From assembly GCF_001598355.1 (NCBI RefSeq), contig NZ_BCYU01000017.1, positions 1 to 64,000 of the forward strand: a stretch of DNA of 64,000 bases, given 5' to 3'. Positions within the stretch are counted from its first letter, which is position 1. Each line of letters starts with the position of its first letter. Below the pieces are notes generated by a model. The model ran no database searches. It had not been told where the DNA came from and worked only from the letters and a program-made list of their open reading frames with translations. A program made the translations under genes and the position numbers. This DNA is from Sphingomonas asaccharolytica NBRC 15499 (lineage in GTDB: Bacteria > Pseudomonadota > Alphaproteobacteria > Sphingomonadales > Sphingomonadaceae). Positions 7,827 through 17,044 of the stretch are shown here, piece by piece.

Positions 7827-8483
7827 TTGCCCACGCTCTACCTGCCGACACGCTGGCTCGTCACATCCGATCCGTCGATCGACGACCCAGACGTGTTCCC
7901 GACGCTGATCGGGCAGTCGTTCCTGGTCGCGAAGACGCCGACTTGGGCGACCAAGATCGCGACGGCATCGTCGGGACGCGAGCGGCGGCGCAAGACCTGG
8001 TCCTATCCACGGTGGCAGTTCAAGGTATCGTACGAGGTGTTGCGCGACCTCCCCGCCACGCCCGACCTCGAGAGACTGGCGGCGTTCTTCCTGCTGCACG
8101 GCGGACAATATCAGGAATTCTTCTTCTTCGACCCTGGCGACAACACCGTCGCGGCGCAGCGGTTCGGAATCGGAGACGGGGTAACGACCAAGTTCCAGCT
8201 CGTTCGGAGCATGGCGTTCGGTAGCGCGACCTTTTCCGAACCGGTCGGCGGTGTGCTTGGAACGCCGACCGTGTTCGCCGACACTGCCCCAGTTGCGAGC
8301 TTCACGGTCGGTCCGCGAGGATCGATCACGTTCACCAGCGCGCCCGCGGCCGGAAAAGTGCTGACCTGGACCGGGCGCTTCATGTTCGCCTGCCGCTTCG
8401 ACGACGACGCGCTCGAGCTCAACCAGATGATGCAGAGCCTGTGGTCGCAGGACGGGCTCTCCTTCACCACCACCAAGGCCTGA
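7827..8483 (+). CDS. DUF2460 distal tail protein (GTA gp12-like)
   Basis: 218 residues. TTG 7827 is chosen because GGAG lies 6 bases upstream and the protein then begins at the conserved part (PTLYLPTRW). The family signature is a run of aromatic residues around RRKTWSYPRWQFKVSYEVL, then FFLLHGGQYQEFFFFDPGD and a C-terminal LSFTTTKA. DUF2460 proteins are the hub or distal tail protein at the base of siphovirus and gene-transfer-agent tails. It is the first of four consecutive tail-tip genes in the order found in the Rhodobacter gene transfer agent. Confidence 0.85.
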   Translation: MPTLYLPTRWLVTSDPSIDDPDVFPTLIGQSFLVAKTPTWATKIATASSGRERRRKTWSYPRWQFKVSYEVLRDLPATPDLERLAAFFLLHGGQYQEFFFFDPGDNTVAAQRFGIGDGVTTKFQLVRSMAFGSATFSEPVGGVLGTPTVFADTAPVASFTVGPRGSITFTSAPAAGKVLTWTGRFMFACRFDDDALELNQMMQSLWSQDGLSFTTTKA

Positions 8484-8485
8484 CC

Positions 8486-9352
8486 ATGAAAACTGCATCG
8501 CCTGCGCTGATCACCCTGCTCAACAGCGGCGCGGATTTCCAGATGGTCGACCTGTGGACGATTACGCTGGTCGGCGGCGCCGTCATCAGATGGTCGGGCG
8601 GTGACGTCCCGATCGCGTCGGGCGGTCACGTCTATGCACTTGGCCCGATGATCGAGCGGCAGGATATCAGCGAGAAGATCGGGCTCGACGTGGCGATCGT
8701 CGACATGGCGATCACCGCGAATCCGGACGATCTGATCAATGGCGTGCCGATCATCCCGTTCATCCGGGGGCATGGGTTCGATGGCGCCAATGTCCGGCTG
8801 GATCGCGCCTTCCTGACCGATTGGAACCTGCCGGTGGTGGGCACGGTGCTGAGGTTTTCGGGGCGCGTCACCGCGATCAGCGCGATCACCGGCGACGGCG
8901 CGACGATCACGGTGTCGTCGTGGACCGTGCTGCTCAACGCCAACATGCCGGCCAACCTCTATCAAGCGGCCTGCCTGCATGCGGTCTATGACGCCGGCTG
9001 CGCGCTCAATCCGGCGGCCTTCGCGGTGACCGGCATTGTCGGCGCGTCACCGGCCCCGACCCTCACAATGTTCGACACCAGCCTGACGCCACCGGCCAAT
9101 GATTTCGCCCAAGGGCGGATCGTGTTCACGTCGGGGCCGAACACCGGCATCTCGGCGACGATCATGGCGAACGATACGGCGGGCCTGTTCCAGCTCGTCT
9201 CTCCCCTCCCCGCGCTGCCGGTCGCGGGCAACACCTTCACCGCCTATCCCGGCTGCGATCTGACGCAGAGCCGGTGTTCGGTCCGCTTCAACAATCTCGG
9301 GCGGTTCAAGGCAACGCCGTACGTCCCGGTGCCGGAGACCGCGTTCGGATGA
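8486..9352 (+). CDS. DUF2163 baseplate hub protein (GTA gp13-like)
   Basis: 288 residues, starting at ATG 8486 just after the DUF2460 stop. It shows the family features: an N-terminal part with VDLWTITLVGG, a central region with IRGHGFDGANVRLDRAFL, a Cys pair in YQAACLHAVYDAGCAL, and a C-terminal cysteine motif GCDLTQSRCSVRFNNLGRF. DUF2163 with its C-terminal BR0599-type region forms the hub below the distal tail ring in gene-transfer-agent tails. Four cysteines are well placed for metal or iron-sulfur binding. It overlaps the next start by 4 bases (ATGA). Confidence 0.88.
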   Translation: MKTASPALITLLNSGADFQMVDLWTITLVGGAVIRWSGGDVPIASGGHVYALGPMIERQDISEKIGLDVAIVDMAITANPDDLINGVPIIPFIRGHGFDGANVRLDRAFLTDWNLPVVGTVLRFSGRVTAISAITGDGATITVSSWTVLLNANMPANLYQAACLHAVYDAGCALNPAAFAVTGIVGASPAPTLTMFDTSLTPPANDFAQGRIVFTSGPNTGISATIMANDTAGLFQLVSPLPALPVAGNTFTAYPGCDLTQSRCSVRFNNLGRFKATPYVPVPETAFG

Positions 9353-9777
9353 CGCGCGACGATGTGGTGCGCGAGGCACTCGGCTGGGAAGGAACGCCGT
9401 ATCATCACCGGGCACGACTGCGCGGCGTCGGGGTCGACTGCGCGATGCTGCCGGCGGCGGTATATGAAGCGGTGGGACTGATCCCGCGGGTCGAACCCGA
9501 TTACTCGCCGCAATGGATGCTGCATCGCGACGAGGAGCAGTTCCTGGGCTGGATCACGCGGTTCGCGCGAGAGATCCCGCGCGAGGCGGTCGGGCCCGGC
9601 GATCTCGCGATCTGGAAGTACGGCCGCTGCTATTCGCATGCGGCGATCGTCATCGACCTGCCCGAAGTGCTGCACGCCGTGATCCGCGGCGGCGGCGTCG
9701 TGCGCGGCAATGTCGATCGCGACGAGGAGCTGCGCTCCCGGCCGGTCAAGTTCTTCACCCTGTTCGAGGATCAATGA
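9349..9777 (+). CDS. NlpC/P60 peptidoglycan peptidase of the tail tip (GTA gp14-like)
   Basis: 142 residues. The catalytic cysteine is Cys31 in VGVDCAML and the histidine is His97 in CYSHAAIVID, as in NlpC/P60 cysteine peptidases. These cut peptide cross-links in peptidoglycan as the tail penetrates the periplasm. The length equals a bare catalytic domain with no signal peptide, which fits a virion component rather than a secreted cell enzyme. It overlaps both neighbours by 4 bases. Confidence 0.88.
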   Translation: MTRDDVVREALGWEGTPYHHRARLRGVGVDCAMLPAAVYEAVGLIPRVEPDYSPQWMLHRDEEQFLGWITRFAREIPREAVGPGDLAIWKYGRCYSHAAIVIDLPEVLHAVIRGGGVVRGNVDRDEELRSRPVKFFTLFEDQ

Positions 9778-12713
9778 TGGGCGGCAAGTCTACCTCGACC
9801 ACATCACCGAAGCTCAACGGGCTGCAGGTCCAATCGTCAACCCTGGGCCTGCCCATCTCGCTTGGCTGGGGCCGGGGCCGGATGAAGTGCAATCTCATCT
9901 GGTACAACGCTTTCACCGCAATCCCGCACACGACCAAGACCAGTGCCGGCAAGGGCCTGGGCGGCGGTTCCAAGAACACGACCTATACCTATACCGCGTC
10001 GATCATCTTGGGCATCTGCGAGGGCGGCGCGAGCGGCATTCAAGGTATCCGCACGATCTACAAGGACACGGCGGTGTTGACGACGCTATCGGCCGCCGGG
10101 CTGAGCCTGGCAACGGGCGCGGCGACCCAGCCGGTCTGGGGCTATCTGACGTCCAAATTCCCCGCTCAGGCAATCAATTATTCGGGCATCGCCTATGTCT
10201 ATGCCCAGGATTACGATCTTGCCGACAGCGCCACTCTGTCGAACCACAGTTTCGAGATCGACTTTGCCACCCAGCTCGGGGGCGGCGTGTGCGACGCCGA
10301 TCCGAAGGACATCATCACCGACTTCCTGACCAATGCAGCCTATGGCGTCCCGATGTGGGGATCGGGTCTGATCGGCGATCTGTCCGATTATTCGCTTTAT
10401 TGCCGCGCCAACAACCTGCTGCTTTCGCCAATGCTCGAATCGCAGTCGAGCGCGGCGTCGATCCTGGAGGAATGGCTGACCGCGACCAACGCGGCGGTCT
10501 TTTGGTCGGAAGGGATGCTCAAGATCCGGCCGTATGGCGATGCCGCGGCAACGGGCAATTCGGTGACCTGGGCGCCGAACCTGACCCCGGTATACGACCT
10601 GACGGAAGACGATCTGGTAGTCGACGACGGCGGCAACGCCGTCTCGATCGAAATCGTCGACCAGTCCGACGCCTATAACATCGTCCAGTTCGAGTTCCTG
10701 GATCGCAGCCAGCAATATAATGTCGGCATCGCGACCGCCCAGGATCTCGACAACATCGTCACCTATGGCCGGCGCAAGCAGGATCCGACCACGGTCCATT
10801 GCATCTGCGATGCGGCAATCGCCCGGAAGGCGGTCCAGCTATACGGCCAGCGTGTGCTCTACACGCGGGAGAAATACACCTTCAAGCTGCCGTGGAATTT
10901 CGCGTTGCTCGAGCCGACCGATCTGGTGACGCTGACGACGACGACCGATTCACTGTTGCTCAATCGCGTGCTGGTGCGGATCACCGAGATTGGCGAGGAT
11001 GCCGACGGACTCCTGTCGATCACCGCGGAGGGCGTGCCGGTCGGAACCGCGTCTGCCGCGCTCTACGCTTCGCATTCGAGCGGACCGGACCGGCAGCCCA
11101 ATGCAGCGGATACTCCGGGCTCGGTTTCGACGCCTGCCCTCATCAACGCGCCAACCTCGCTCACCAACGGCGATCCGGAGATATGGTGCGCGGTCGCATC
11201 GCCGTCGCCGAATTGGGGTGGCTGCGAGGTCTGGGTCAGCGTCGATAACGTCACCTATTCCCGCGCGGGCACGGTCAACGGCCCTGCGCGCCACGGCGTG
11301 CTGACGGCGGCGCTGGCTAATCATGCCGATCCCGACACAGCGAACACGATAGCGGTCGATCTCACCGCTTCACGCGGCGAACTCGGCTCGGCGACGGCCG
11401 CCGAGGCCAATGCCGGCGGTTCGCTGTGCATTGTCGGCGACGAGTTAGTCACTTATCAAACCGCGACGCTGACCGGCACCGGCACCTATAACCTAACTAC
11501 CTTGCGCCGCGGATTCGCGGGCACGTTGCCGGCGAGCCATGCCGTCGGCCAGCGCTTCATCCGGCTCGACGATGCCGTGTTCAAGTTCAGCTATGCCAGC
11601 CTCAACGTCGGATCGACGATCTACGTCAAGTTCCCGTCGTTCAATGTCTTCGGCCTGGAACTCCAGGATATATCGACGCTGTCGCCTTACACGGTGTCGC
11701 TCACGCCCTCGACAGCGCTTCCCGACCGGGTAACCGGCCTCGCGCTTGCCCATGGCTGGGACGGCAGTTCGCTGTCAGTCGTGTGCGATCCTTCGACGCG
11801 GGCCGTGACCTATAAATTTCGCTTTTATCTGGCCGACCGAACCACGCTCAAGCGCGAGATCGTGACCTCCACCCCGGCGGCCACTTATACGTCCGCGCTG
11901 GCGGCACAGGATGGCGTGAGCCGGGTTTATCATGTCGAGGTCCTCGCCTCGAACGCGGCCGGTGACGCGCCGCCGTCATCCTGGCTCGTCGTCACCAACA
12001 ATGCTCCGCCCGCGGTGTCGTCGCCGGCGGCGACTGGCGGCACGACCAACGGCACGATGACCTGCACCGCCTCGGCCGACCCGGACCTCGCCGGCTATGT
12101 CATGTTCTATTCGTCGACCAGCGGGTTCAATCCCTCTACCTCGGGCGGGGTGCTGTCGGCCGGCATTCCGTCGATCACGGTCTATGGGTTGTCGGCCGGC
12201 ACCTATTATGGCCGCATCGCCGCCTATGATGGCTGGACGGCCGACCCGGCGTTTCTCAATTTGTCGGCCGAGCAAACCTTCACGATCTCCACGGGCGGTG
12301 GCAGTTCACCGGGCGGGGGCGGCGATGGCGGGGGCGGTTATAACGGCCGCTGCGTCATCGACTCAGCGCTGATCCTGATGGCCGACGCCGGGCGCTCCGG
12401 ACCGGGAATCCAGAAGCCGGCGTCGATGGTCGAGGTGGGCGACTGGGTCTGGACGCGACACGAAGTCACGCAGGCGTGGGGCGCTTATCCGGTGACCGCG
12501 ATTTCGTTCTCGCTCGATCCGGTGTTCCATGCCGAGGGCTATCCCCAGGCAACGCCACGTCACCGTTTCTGGCTCGACCGCTGGGTAATGATGGAAGAAA
12601 TCGGTGTCGCCGCCGGCGAAGCGCGCGTCGCCAAGATCACCGTCGGCGATGCCCATACCTACGTGTCCGATGGCGTGCTGTCGCACAATTACAAAGTGCA
12701 GCCGACGCTGTAG
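9774..12713 (+). CDS. Tail tip/host-specificity protein with C-terminal intein-like Hint domain
   Basis: 979 residues, with ATG 9774 overlapping the NlpC stop. Residues 1 to about 440 form the phage tail hub region (SLGWGRGRMKCNLIWYNAF; later AIARKAVQLYGQRVLYTREK). Then come beta-rich modules and fibronectin-III-like segments at about 645-840, and a Gly-rich linker near 840-858. The last 113 residues are a Hint fold: it starts at Cys860, has the block-B TxxH motif (TPRH, Thr927-His930) and ends HTYVSDGVLSHN at His971-Asn972, followed only by seven residues. It is shorter than the gene-transfer-agent gp15 class. The start two codons later (9777) is equally possible. Confidence 0.85.
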   Translation: MMGGKSTSTTSPKLNGLQVQSSTLGLPISLGWGRGRMKCNLIWYNAFTAIPHTTKTSAGKGLGGGSKNTTYTYTASIILGICEGGASGIQGIRTIYKDTAVLTTLSAAGLSLATGAATQPVWGYLTSKFPAQAINYSGIAYVYAQDYDLADSATLSNHSFEIDFATQLGGGVCDADPKDIITDFLTNAAYGVPMWGSGLIGDLSDYSLYCRANNLLLSPMLESQSSAASILEEWLTATNAAVFWSEGMLKIRPYGDAAATGNSVTWAPNLTPVYDLTEDDLVVDDGGNAVSIEIVDQSDAYNIVQFEFLDRSQQYNVGIATAQDLDNIVTYGRRKQDPTTVHCICDAAIARKAVQLYGQRVLYTREKYTFKLPWNFALLEPTDLVTLTTTTDSLLLNRVLVRITEIGEDADGLLSITAEGVPVGTASAALYASHSSGPDRQPNAADTPGSVSTPALINAPTSLTNGDPEIWCAVASPSPNWGGCEVWVSVDNVTYSRAGTVNGPARHGVLTAALANHADPDTANTIAVDLTASRGELGSATAAEANAGGSLCIVGDELVTYQTATLTGTGTYNLTTLRRGFAGTLPASHAVGQRFIRLDDAVFKFSYASLNVGSTIYVKFPSFNVFGLELQDISTLSPYTVSLTPSTALPDRVTGLALAHGWDGSSLSVVCDPSTRAVTYKFRFYLADRTTLKREIVTSTPAATYTSALAAQDGVSRVYHVEVLASNAAGDAPPSSWLVVTNNAPPAVSSPAATGGTTNGTMTCTASADPDLAGYVMFYSSTSGFNPSTSGGVLSAGIPSITVYGLSAGTYYGRIAAYDGWTADPAFLNLSAEQTFTISTGGGSSPGGGGDGGGGYNGRCVIDSALILMADAGRSGPGIQKPASMVEVGDWVWTRHEVTQAWGAYPVTAISFSLDPVFHAEGYPQATPRHRFWLDRWVMMEEIGVAAGEARVAKITVGDAHTYVSDGVLSHNYKVQPTL
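12351..12689 (+). other. Hint (bacterial intein-like) domain within the tail tip gene
   Basis: Encodes 113 residues with the signatures of protein-splicing domains: nucleophile Cys at the first position (CVIDSALILM), TxxH in block B, and a terminal His-Asn. The residue after Asn is Tyr, not Cys, Ser or Thr, so ligation of flanks is not expected; cleavage at one or both ends is. This is the pattern of bacterial intein-like domains rather than of a mobile intein, and no homing endonuclease is inserted. Confidence 0.75.
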
Positions 12714-12749
12714 CCCCCCCTCACCCCGCAGCCCCGAAAGGCCGCTCCG

Positions 12750-14876
12750 ATGCAATATTACGAGTTCATCGCCTCCCGTGGCGACACGGGGGCCGTGTTG
12801 CCGCTCGCCAAGGTTACCGTTTTTCTGGCGGGTACGACGACGTTGGCATCGATCTTCGACAATACCGGTGCCGGCCTGACCAATCCGATGACGGCGGCGA
12901 TATCCGGGCTGGTGGGATTCGCGGCGGCCAACGGCGCCTATGACGTGCAGATCGCGTCGGCGGACGGCTCGTATCTGGCGCCCAAGGTGCATGATTTGCA
13001 GCTGTACGACCTGTCGCAATTGGACGCGCAGGTAGCAGCGGTCACGGCGGCAACGACCGCTCCAGGGCTTCTCGCCGTAGCGGCAGACCTGGCCCTCGGC
13101 GCGGCAAGCAAGATCGGAACGGTGGCTGCGGATCTGTTGAGCGGCGCCAGCAATATAGCGGTAGTCGCGGCTGACCTGGCCCTGGGCGGCGCGTCGCTGA
13201 TTAGGCAGGCGATCTCGAGTGCGACAGCGGCGGCGTCTTCCGCCGCGGCCGCTGCGGCGAGTGCGGCCTCGATTGGGTGGTTCTTCCGCGGCCCCGCTGG
13301 TTTCGCTCTAACTGATACGGCGGGCTATCGCTGGCTCAACATCTCGCTGACCGACATCAAGCACGCCGCGATCGACCTGATCAAATCGCGACTGGCGGCT
13401 CTAGAAGCCTATGCTGCCAAGCTGCCGCTGATCGGCACGACGGGCTTTGCCTCTTGGGCGCTCACGGACAGCAATGGATATAACTGGTTCCGGGCGACGC
13501 CAACGACGCTGCAGCACAAGGTCATCGACTCGATGTCGAACCGGATCGTGGCGGCCCTTCGCGGGCCTGCTGACCCGTCGATCGCGAATATGCGCATCAT
13601 TGCGGAGCGCATCGGCCTGCATATGTCCGGCGAATCTCTGTCGCTTGGGCACGGCTCACCCGTCGTAACCATGGGCACAAGCACAACATCGGACATGTTC
13701 GGCAATGCCGTCCTGACGAAGGCAAGTATCGTGCCCGACGATATCAACGACATCTCGAGCTCGTCAGATCCCGATTTGATTGCTAACCGTGCGGCGCTCA
13801 CGCCGGCGATTGAAACCAGCTACGGCTCCGATGCCGATGACTGGACCAGTCACGGCGAAACTCCGCTCACGGGCTGCGCGCAGATGATCGTGCAGCTCCT
13901 CAAGGACGAAGACGGCATCGACTTCCTCGGGTCGGGCATGCGCTTCCTGCTCGCCGATGATGGACGCAACGGTGGCAGCATCACCACCGAAGACGAAACT
14001 CTGACCGGCCTAACCGCGCAACGCGTCTATGCCAGTTTTGGACAGGCCCAGGCTCTCTATTCGGCGATCGGCAAGTCGTACGCCCCTGCAGCGCAAATGA
14101 TCGTCACCGGGACGAACGACAACGCCTCCGACAGTACGAATTATCCAGGCGGCGCTGACGCGAAGTGGTTCTACACGCGGGCCCAGACCGTCCAGATGCA
14201 GCGCCAAGCGAAGGCGATCGCCTTAAAGCTCGTCAGTCCGAACGCACGCCTACCGCTCCTCATGGGTCAAACCGCGACCCACACTAACCCGGCTTTCAAT
14301 GCTCCGATCCCGCACATCGCACTGGACCAGTTGCAGCTCGCGATCGACCACCCCGAGTTCATCCTCGCGTGCATCCAGTATGCGGTGCAGAACGGCGTCA
14401 ACGACGTCCACATGACTGGCGCCGGCAGTAAGCAAATGGGAGCCTATTTCGGCTGGCACCTTAAGCGGCTGATGTTCGATGGCCAGCGTATCGGGCCGAT
14501 GGTACCGACCTTCACGGCGCAGAACTCACAAATCGTGGCGACTTTTCCGATCCGTCCCCGCCACGCGATTGCAGGCGGTCTGACGGTCGCCGACACGACG
14601 GTTCTCACGAACTGGGGCGTCGCCGCAGTCGATGCCGGCGGTGCCGCGCAAGTACTCAGCAATCCTCGCGTGGTCGCCCGCGATCGTATTATCTGGGATG
14701 CGCCCGCGGCCCCCGCCAACACCTGGAAGTTCCGCTGCGGCTACACCGGCAACACCACCAAGGGGTGGACCAACATTGCCGAGACGCGGGCTGACTCCAC
14801 TTTGATTTTCGATCCGTATGCCCTGCGCCTGCCGATGTATCGCTGGCTGCCTATTTGTGAGGTGCCCCTAACATGA
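12750..14876 (+). CDS. Tail fibre with SGNH-type esterase domain
   Basis: 708 residues. Residues 1-90 are a beta-rich attachment region. Residues 95-175 hold repeated Ala-rich heptads (VAADLALGAAS and variants) typical of trimeric fibre stalks. Residues about 178-275 contain two related modules (GFALTDTAGYRWL and WALTDSNGYNWF). From about 290 the sequence looks like an SGNH/GDSL hydrolase: GESLSLG with the candidate nucleophile Ser296 in block I and NDVHMTGAG with Asp552 and His554 in block V, as in sialate O-acetylesterase-like enzymes. The domain probably removes acyl groups from host surface polysaccharide. It overlaps the next gene by 4 bases. Confidence 0.75.
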   Translation: MQYYEFIASRGDTGAVLPLAKVTVFLAGTTTLASIFDNTGAGLTNPMTAAISGLVGFAAANGAYDVQIASADGSYLAPKVHDLQLYDLSQLDAQVAAVTAATTAPGLLAVAADLALGAASKIGTVAADLLSGASNIAVVAADLALGGASLIRQAISSATAAASSAAAAAASAASIGWFFRGPAGFALTDTAGYRWLNISLTDIKHAAIDLIKSRLAALEAYAAKLPLIGTTGFASWALTDSNGYNWFRATPTTLQHKVIDSMSNRIVAALRGPADPSIANMRIIAERIGLHMSGESLSLGHGSPVVTMGTSTTSDMFGNAVLTKASIVPDDINDISSSSDPDLIANRAALTPAIETSYGSDADDWTSHGETPLTGCAQMIVQLLKDEDGIDFLGSGMRFLLADDGRNGGSITTEDETLTGLTAQRVYASFGQAQALYSAIGKSYAPAAQMIVTGTNDNASDSTNYPGGADAKWFYTRAQTVQMQRQAKAIALKLVSPNARLPLLMGQTATHTNPAFNAPIPHIALDQLQLAIDHPEFILACIQYAVQNGVNDVHMTGAGSKQMGAYFGWHLKRLMFDGQRIGPMVPTFTAQNSQIVATFPIRPRHAIAGGLTVADTTVLTNWGVAAVDAGGAAQVLSNPRVVARDRIIWDAPAAPANTWKFRCGYTGNTTKGWTNIAETRADSTLIFDPYALRLPMYRWLPICEVPLT

Positions 14877-15820
14877 GAGTTGCAATTCCCTTCACTGGTG
14901 TCGACGCGTCGGGATTCGGTTATGGGCGCACTCGGAGCTGCCCGACCTTTGGCGCAGGCTATGCCGCCTATATGTTCGGCACGTCGATCAACGATACGCC
15001 GACCGTCAACCTATTCACTGGCGCCAACGATGGCCGGTTGGTGGGTGCGCCAGGTGCCGTCGGCCTAGTCGGCGGCCCGATGGCGACCGCGTTTTCCGGA
15101 GCCATCACCGGCGGCAACCTGCTAACCGTCACAGGAACCGTGACGGGCGATCCTCTCGCGGTCGGCCAATCAATTGAATTGGCCACTGGCGCGGGTGGTA
15201 GCCTCGGTGTCATCTCGTCGCTCGGCACCGGAACCGGCAGCGCTGGCACCTACAACCTCAACGGGGGCGTCAACACGCCTTCCAGCTCAATGCGCGCCTT
15301 CACTCGCTTTTTCGAGGTGCCCGGCTTCGCGCGCGACATCTTCAACGTCAGCAGCGCGCTCACGCTGCTCGCCATTTACAAGTCCGCGATCAATCAGGGC
15401 ATCCTGACGGATGATACAAACGGTGGCTCATTGGGCATGCTAGTACCTGGCTCTTTCGAGGTACAAACCTTCGGCCGCGACAGTGTGGGTACCGTCGTCA
15501 ATGTCTCGACCAGTTCCGGCTTCGCCAACGGCGGAACTGCCTGGAGTATGGGAGTGTCCGAGTACAACACAACGACCGCCCAGGGTTTCATCCAACGCAC
15601 AGGTTCCGCACGCAGCGCGTCGGCCTTCGCGACGACACGGACTGCCAACCCAATAGGCAACACCACGCGCAAGTTGCGTACACACCTCTACACCTCCACG
15701 ACGCCCGGCGCGACGATCGCGGGTATCGCCGTCTATACGAAGATGCTGTCGAGCGGAGAAATGGACGACGCCTTCCTGTTCTGGCGCGACCTGTTGGCAG
15801 ACGTAGGCGAGGTGCTTTAA
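14873..15820 (+). CDS. Phage receptor-binding/LamG-like protein
   Basis: 315 residues, translation-coupled to the fibre gene. It is rich in Gly, Thr and Ser with beta-strand periodicity; the central part (about residues 60-125) is very Gly/Thr-rich, and the last 150 residues (from FEVPGFARDIFNVSSALTLL to LSSGEMDDAFLFWRDLL) resemble a concanavalin/LamG-type jelly roll such as those found in phage adhesins. No signal peptide. Position at the end of the tail genes and before the surface-modifying acyltransferase suggests receptor binding. Confidence 0.55.
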   Translation: MRVAIPFTGVDASGFGYGRTRSCPTFGAGYAAYMFGTSINDTPTVNLFTGANDGRLVGAPGAVGLVGGPMATAFSGAITGGNLLTVTGTVTGDPLAVGQSIELATGAGGSLGVISSLGTGTGSAGTYNLNGGVNTPSSSMRAFTRFFEVPGFARDIFNVSSALTLLAIYKSAINQGILTDDTNGGSLGMLVPGSFEVQTFGRDSVGTVVNVSTSSGFANGGTAWSMGVSEYNTTTAQGFIQRTGSARSASAFATTRTANPIGNTTRKLRTHLYTSTTPGATIAGIAVYTKMLSSGEMDDAFLFWRDLLADVGEVL

Positions 15821-15828
15821 GGTGCGTG

Positions 15829-16899
15829 CTAGGTAACCTCCTCGATCACGGAGGGGCGCATACCGATCCGCTTCCTGATCCACTCGCGCATCGGCTCTTC
15901 GTACCAGAAAAACAGGATTAGCGACCCGATGATCAGGACCGGGTATTGCAGCGCGACGACAGCCTTCTCCGTCCCCAACCATCGTTCGATAGCGAAATGG
16001 ACTGGTTGCTGCATCAAATAGAGAGAGTAACTGGCGCCGCCCAGCACCACTAGCCAGCGGGAGCTGAGCGCGCGAGCGAAACGAGATCCTCCATCCCGGG
16101 CAACGCACGATATTAACAGCACCGCCGTGGCGGTAGCGAAAGCCGCGATGCGCGGAGAACCGCTAAGCGACAATCCAACGACTAGTGCGAGAGCTGCAAT
16201 CCACGACGGGATGGGTAAGCGGTTTCCGCGCAAACTGATCTCAGCCGCACAGATTCCAATAACGAATTCAGGCAACCGGAGCAGCGGAACCGGCGTCCAG
16301 TGCATCCACGAGAACATAACCTTGTCGTTACCAACCACGGCGGACGCTGCGGTGATGGCGTCGAAGCTCAGCCCGATAAAGATGATAATAGCGAGCCAAC
16401 GCGTTCCGATGACTACCGCCCAACGCGAAATGAGTGGGAAGCAAAGGTAGAAGAAGAACTCTACCGACAGGGTCCAGCTTGGCATGTTCCAATCCGTCCA
16501 GCCGAGCGCGCCGTTGGGTATCCACCAGTGCAGCAGAAGGAATTGTGGGACGTCGCCCAAGCCAGCCATCGTCGTAAATGGCCACATGGCAATGATCGCC
16601 AGGAAGTAGACCGGATACAGCCGGGCGAAGCGCGCGACGCTGAACCGTTTTATCTGATCGGTCGTTCTGATCCTGCCGCGATAGGTCAGTTGCAGGATGA
16701 ATCCTGAGAGCACGAAGAAGAACGTCACCCCCACATAGCCATTCAGTAGCAGGATCTTGACGAAAGAGGGCATATGTCGATTCACCGACACGAACGACGC
16801 GCCGGAATGAAAGATCACCACTGCCATCGCGGCGAAAAACCGGATGCTCGTCAGCGGCTTGATCAGGTGGGCTTCGCCCTCACCACTCGTGGATTTCAC
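15829..16899 (-). CDS. Acyltransferase 3 family O-acetyltransferase (OafA/YrhL type), prophage cargo
   Basis: About 356 residues from GTG 16899; TTG 16935 is an alternative start. The N-terminus (LTSIRFFAAMAVVIFHSGAS) carries the catalytic His of the family in the first membrane helix, followed by RFARLYPVYF, the other conserved motif. About ten membrane helices are visible. The family transfers acetyl groups from inside the cell to periplasmic sugars of O-antigen or other surface glycans. It lies on the opposite strand between the receptor-binding genes and the lysis cassette and looks less GC-rich than its neighbours, as expected for a lysogenic conversion gene. Confidence 0.85.
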   Translation of the reverse strand: MKSTSGEGEAHLIKPLTSIRFFAAMAVVIFHSGASFVSVNRHMPSFVKILLLNGYVGVTFFFVLSGFILQLTYRGRIRTTDQIKRFSVARFARLYPVYFLAIIAMWPFTTMAGLGDVPQFLLLHWWIPNGALGWTDWNMPSWTLSVEFFFYLCFPLISRWAVVIGTRWLAIIIFIGLSFDAITAASAVVGNDKVMFSWMHWTPVPLLRLPEFVIGICAAEISLRGNRLPIPSWIAALALVVGLSLSGSPRIAAFATATAVLLISCVARDGGSRFARALSSRWLVVLGGASYSLYLMQQPVHFAIERWLGTEKAVVALQYPVLIIGSLILFFWYEEPMREWIRKRIGMRPSVIEEVT

Positions 16900-17044
16900 G
16901 ACATTCCACACAATAGGAGTGATTGTTCGGTCCAAGCGGATCGCCGCAAATCTGAGGGCATCCTAGCTTTTGGTGACGGAATACCGCTCTACAATACCGC
17001 CCTAGTTCACCCGAAATCCATGAAATAGCGCTGCTCATCAGCTC

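Noticed and set aside
7636..7851. Minus-strand 71-residue frame with CCACAGH motif
   Set aside because: It has a tempting Cys cluster but no Shine-Dalgarno, overlaps the DUF2460 start and shows no family pattern.
12351..12713. A mobile intein with homing endonuclease in the tail-tip gene
   Set aside because: The domain is only 113 residues, at the very C-terminus, with Tyr after the Asn, so neither homing nor normal splicing fits.
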